Shown: positions 32,890 through 34,597 of the stretch, piece by piece
Position numbering within the stretch: position 1 is the first letter of the stretch
Layout: the number at the start of each line of letters is the position of its first letter
Assembly (NCBI GenBank): GCA_009930415.1
Contig: RZYG01000007.1
Location: 1 to 34,597, forward strand
DNA from: Spartobacteria bacterium
GTDB lineage: Bacteria; Verrucomicrobiota; Kiritimatiellia; CAIQIC01; Lenti-01
Length of the DNA: 34,597 bases
Direction of reading: 5' to 3'
Notes under the pieces: generated by a model
Databases searched by the model: none
Seen by the model: only the letters and a program-made list of their open reading frames with translations
What the model was told of the DNA's origin: nothing
Program-made: the position numbers and the translations under genes

Positions 32890-32924
32890 TTTCGTGCTGA
32901 AATTTCTTCGGTTTTCGGCGGCGC

Positions 32925-34373
32925 TTACTTCCGCTTGTGCGCCGGCGGCAGGCCCAGTTCCTCGCGGTACTTCGCCACCGTTCGCCGCGCCACCTTCAAT
33001 CCCTGGCCGTTCAGCTTGTCCGCGATGGCCTGGTCGGAGAGCGGCTTGCGCACGTCTTCGTGCCCGATGGCCTTCGCCACCGCTTCCTTGACCGCCTCCG
33101 TCGAGATGCTCCCGCCGTCCGCCGTCTTCAGCCCGCCCGTGAAGAAGAACCGCAGCTCGAAAACGCCCTGCGGCGTCCGCGCGTATTTGCCCGCCACCGC
33201 CCGGCCCACGGTCGTTTCGTGCACGCCGACCTTTTCCGCCACCGCCCCCATCGTCATCGGCTTCAGCTTCGAAATGCCGTGCTCGAAGAATTCGCCCTGC
33301 GCCGCCGCGATCTCTTCCGCGATGCGCCGGATCGTCGTGCGCCGCTGGTGCAGGCTGTCCAGCACGAACTGGCCCGCGCGGATTTTCTCGGCGAGGTACT
33401 TCTTCGCTTCCGCGGCCGTTGCGGGATCTTCCAGCATCGCTTCGTATTCCGCGCTGATGCGCAGCCGCGGCAGCGCGTCCCGGACCGGCTCGACGACGTA
33501 CGTTCCCTCCGCGGTCTTGCGGATGTCCACCTCCGGCGTCACGTACACCGGCGGCGGCGCCGAAAACTTCAGGCCCGGCTTCGGGTCCAGCGCCGCGATC
33601 GCCTTGAGCGCGGCGGCCACCGCCGCCGCGTCCAATTTCGTCGTTTGCGCCAGTTGCGCGGCGGTCTGGTTTCCCAGTTCTTCCAAATGCCCCGCGACCA
33701 GGCGCGCCGCCGGCGATTCCGCCCCGTGGCCCGCGCGGCGCAGCTGGGTCAGCAGGCATTCCTTCAGATCGCGCGCCGCCACGCCCGGCGGATCGAACTC
33801 CTGCACCACCGCCAGCGCCGCGCGCACCGCCGCTTCCGGCGCGCCGGATTCGCGCGCGATTTCCGCCACGTCCGCCGCCAGCCAGCCGTTGTCGTCCACG
33901 TTGCCGATGATGTAGGCGCCCGCCTGCTTCTCCGCTTCGTCCAGGCCGGATTCGTTGAGCTGTTCTTCCAGATGCGCATGCAGCGACGGCGGCGCCGTGA
34001 TCGAATCCAGGAAGAACTGCCGCTTTTCGTCCGCCTCGGGCGAGACCGCCGGCGTGCCGGGCGCTTCCTCCAGCGGCCGCGGCTCCAGCATCTGCTCCAG
34101 CGCATCGATCTCCCGGCCGAAATCGTCCGGCTCGAAATCGTTTTCCGGGTCCACTTCGTTGGCCGCCGGCGACGCCAGCGGCTCGGACGTCGGCAGCGCG
34201 GCCTCGCCGTCGCCCGCCTTCTCCTCCAGCACGGGATTGCTTTCCAGTTCCGCCCGGACCAGTTCGCGCAGCTCCGGCCACGGCACCTGCAGGAAACGCA
34301 GCGCCTGCAGCATGCGTGGCGCCAGTTTCATCTCCTGCCGCATCTGCGTCGTCTGGAACATTCCTGGCTTCAT
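32925..34373 (-). CDS. rpoN: RNA polymerase sigma-54 factor
   Basis: A 482-residue sigma-54. Region I is at the start (MRQEMKLAPRMLQALRFLQVPWPELRELV; the activator-contact region is usually Gln-rich, here less so). An acidic region II covers about residues 50-115. The core-binding domain, the HTH DNA-binding region and the RpoN box ARRTVAKYREELGLP at the C-terminus complete region III. It directs -24/-12 promoters and needs an AAA+ activator, none of which is in this window. The ATG at 34373 has AGGA about 11 bases upstream. No hpf/raiA or ptsN follows directly as in Proteobacteria; an EIIA domain occurs at 22622. Confidence 0.96.
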   Translation of the reverse strand: MKPGMFQTTQMRQEMKLAPRMLQALRFLQVPWPELRELVRAELESNPVLEEKAGDGEAALPTSEPLASPAANEVDPENDFEPDDFGREIDALEQMLEPRPLEEAPGTPAVSPEADEKRQFFLDSITAPPSLHAHLEEQLNESGLDEAEKQAGAYIIGNVDDNGWLAADVAEIARESGAPEAAVRAALAVVQEFDPPGVAARDLKECLLTQLRRAGHGAESPAARLVAGHLEELGNQTAAQLAQTTKLDAAAVAAALKAIAALDPKPGLKFSAPPPVYVTPEVDIRKTAEGTYVVEPVRDALPRLRISAEYEAMLEDPATAAEAKKYLAEKIRAGQFVLDSLHQRRTTIRRIAEEIAAAQGEFFEHGISKLKPMTMGAVAEKVGVHETTVGRAVAGKYARTPQGVFELRFFFTGGLKTADGGSISTEAVKEAVAKAIGHEDVRKPLSDQAIADKLNGQGLKVARRTVAKYREELGLPPAHKRK

Positions 34374-34458
34374 CGGCCGGCATCCTACTCCAGATCGCGT
34401 TTTCCTGCACAGCCCAAACCAACCGAACCCCGATACCCGCCGAATTCTCCCGGCCTTG

Positions 34459-34484
34459 CGTAGGAGCTCAGCTGCTGAGCCCGG
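34459..34484 (+). repeat. REP-like palindrome 1
   Basis: The head CGTAGG is followed by GCTCAG-CTG-CTGAGC (34466-34480) and CCGGG. A GTAG head before a short palindrome is the layout of REP elements served by RAYT transposases. It is one of three similar elements in the last 140 bases. Confidence 0.6.
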
Positions 34485-34528
34485 GCTGTTTCGGATTTGG
34501 GCGCAAGACGGATTTCGGGCTCTGAATC

Positions 34529-34552
34529 GTAGGGGCCGAGCTTGCTCGGACC
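34529..34552 (+). repeat. REP-like palindrome 2
   Basis: A GTAGG head at 34529 is followed by CCGAGC-TT-GCTCGG (34536-34549), with outer GG/CC pairs around an A bulge. The AGCTTGCT core is the same design as element 3 in reverse. Confidence 0.65.
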
Positions 34553-34582
34553 GGGTTTGGAGAAATTTGGGAACAGCTGCGG

Positions 34583-34597
34583 TCTCAGCAAGCTGAG
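34583..34597. repeat. REP-like palindrome 3, cut by the window edge
   Basis: CTCAGC-AA-GCTGAG (34584-34597), preceded by GGT, runs to the last base of the window. It is probably the inverse orientation of the same element type. The head would lie beyond the edge. Confidence 0.5.

Noticed and set aside
1-34597. tRNA, rRNA or insertion sequences
   Set aside because: No cloverleaf, rRNA-like stretch or transposase motif was found on reading both strands, though a tRNA search program was not available.

Overview
The window is GC-rich chromosomal DNA from a Gram-negative-type bacterium. The envelope is double-membraned: there are two beta-barrel proteins, a TolC/MFP/RND efflux set, several lipoproteins and an LPS-type heptosyltransferase. 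The mix of genes (kinase-like/formylglycine-generating-enzyme-like fusion, CdsZ-like zinc ribbon, sigma-54, tandem serine hydrolases) and the many short palindromic spacer repeats fit an uncultured member of the PVC group, perhaps Kiritimatiellota or Verrucomicrobiota. That placement is an inference; no rRNA or tRNA gene is present to fix it. I saw no transposase, integrase, prophage or CRISPR array. Gene density is high and no stretch over 300 bases is without a gene or regulatory element.

Layout. 1-3300 (+): typA, then a tandem array of five palindromic units about 31 bp apart, then a Phenol_MetA_deg-type barrel protein. 3326-7283 (-): a flippase-like membrane protein fused to a beta-propeller, followed by a membrane-anchored pseudokinase fused to an FGE-like domain. 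7358-8590 (+): a SanA/YdcF-type protein and a small lipoprotein. 8655-10518 (-): a divergent Fur-family regulator, then mscL with a DUF481 barrel protein. 10683-14247 (+): aroC, a DUF4139 protein and a heptosyltransferase, joined by 4-bp stop/start overlaps. 14285-18011 (-): three tandem serine-hydrolase paralogues, also 4-bp overlapped, ending in an internally deleted thpR. 18110-19900 (-): leuA behind a complete-looking leucine attenuator (promoter, nearly leaderless leader peptide with Leu codons, antiterminator, terminator). 19901-23458 (-): a zinc-ribbon/EIIA fusion, aroK and two peptide-type ABC permeases. 23562-24146 (-): a lipoprotein. 24151-30995 (-): tolC-like, MFP, RND pump, a PII-like small protein and an AlkD-like protein. 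31113-34373 (-): a paralogue of that lipoprotein, a class IV aminotransferase and rpoN. 34459-34597: REP-like palindromes at the right edge.

How the genes work together. aroC and aroK (shikimate pathway), leuA (leucine) and the aminotransferase are amino-acid biosynthesis genes scattered among envelope genes. The tripartite pump is a complete export unit in inner-membrane, periplasmic and outer-membrane parts, with a PII-like protein coupled to the pump gene.

The points most worth following are: (a) two families of palindromic repeats, one of them inserted in frame inside an ABC permease gene; (b) the leuA attenuator; (c) the pseudokinase-FGE fusion; (d) a thpR collapsed between its two HxT motifs; (e) the pair of uncharacterised lipoproteins with a nearly identical C-terminal domain.
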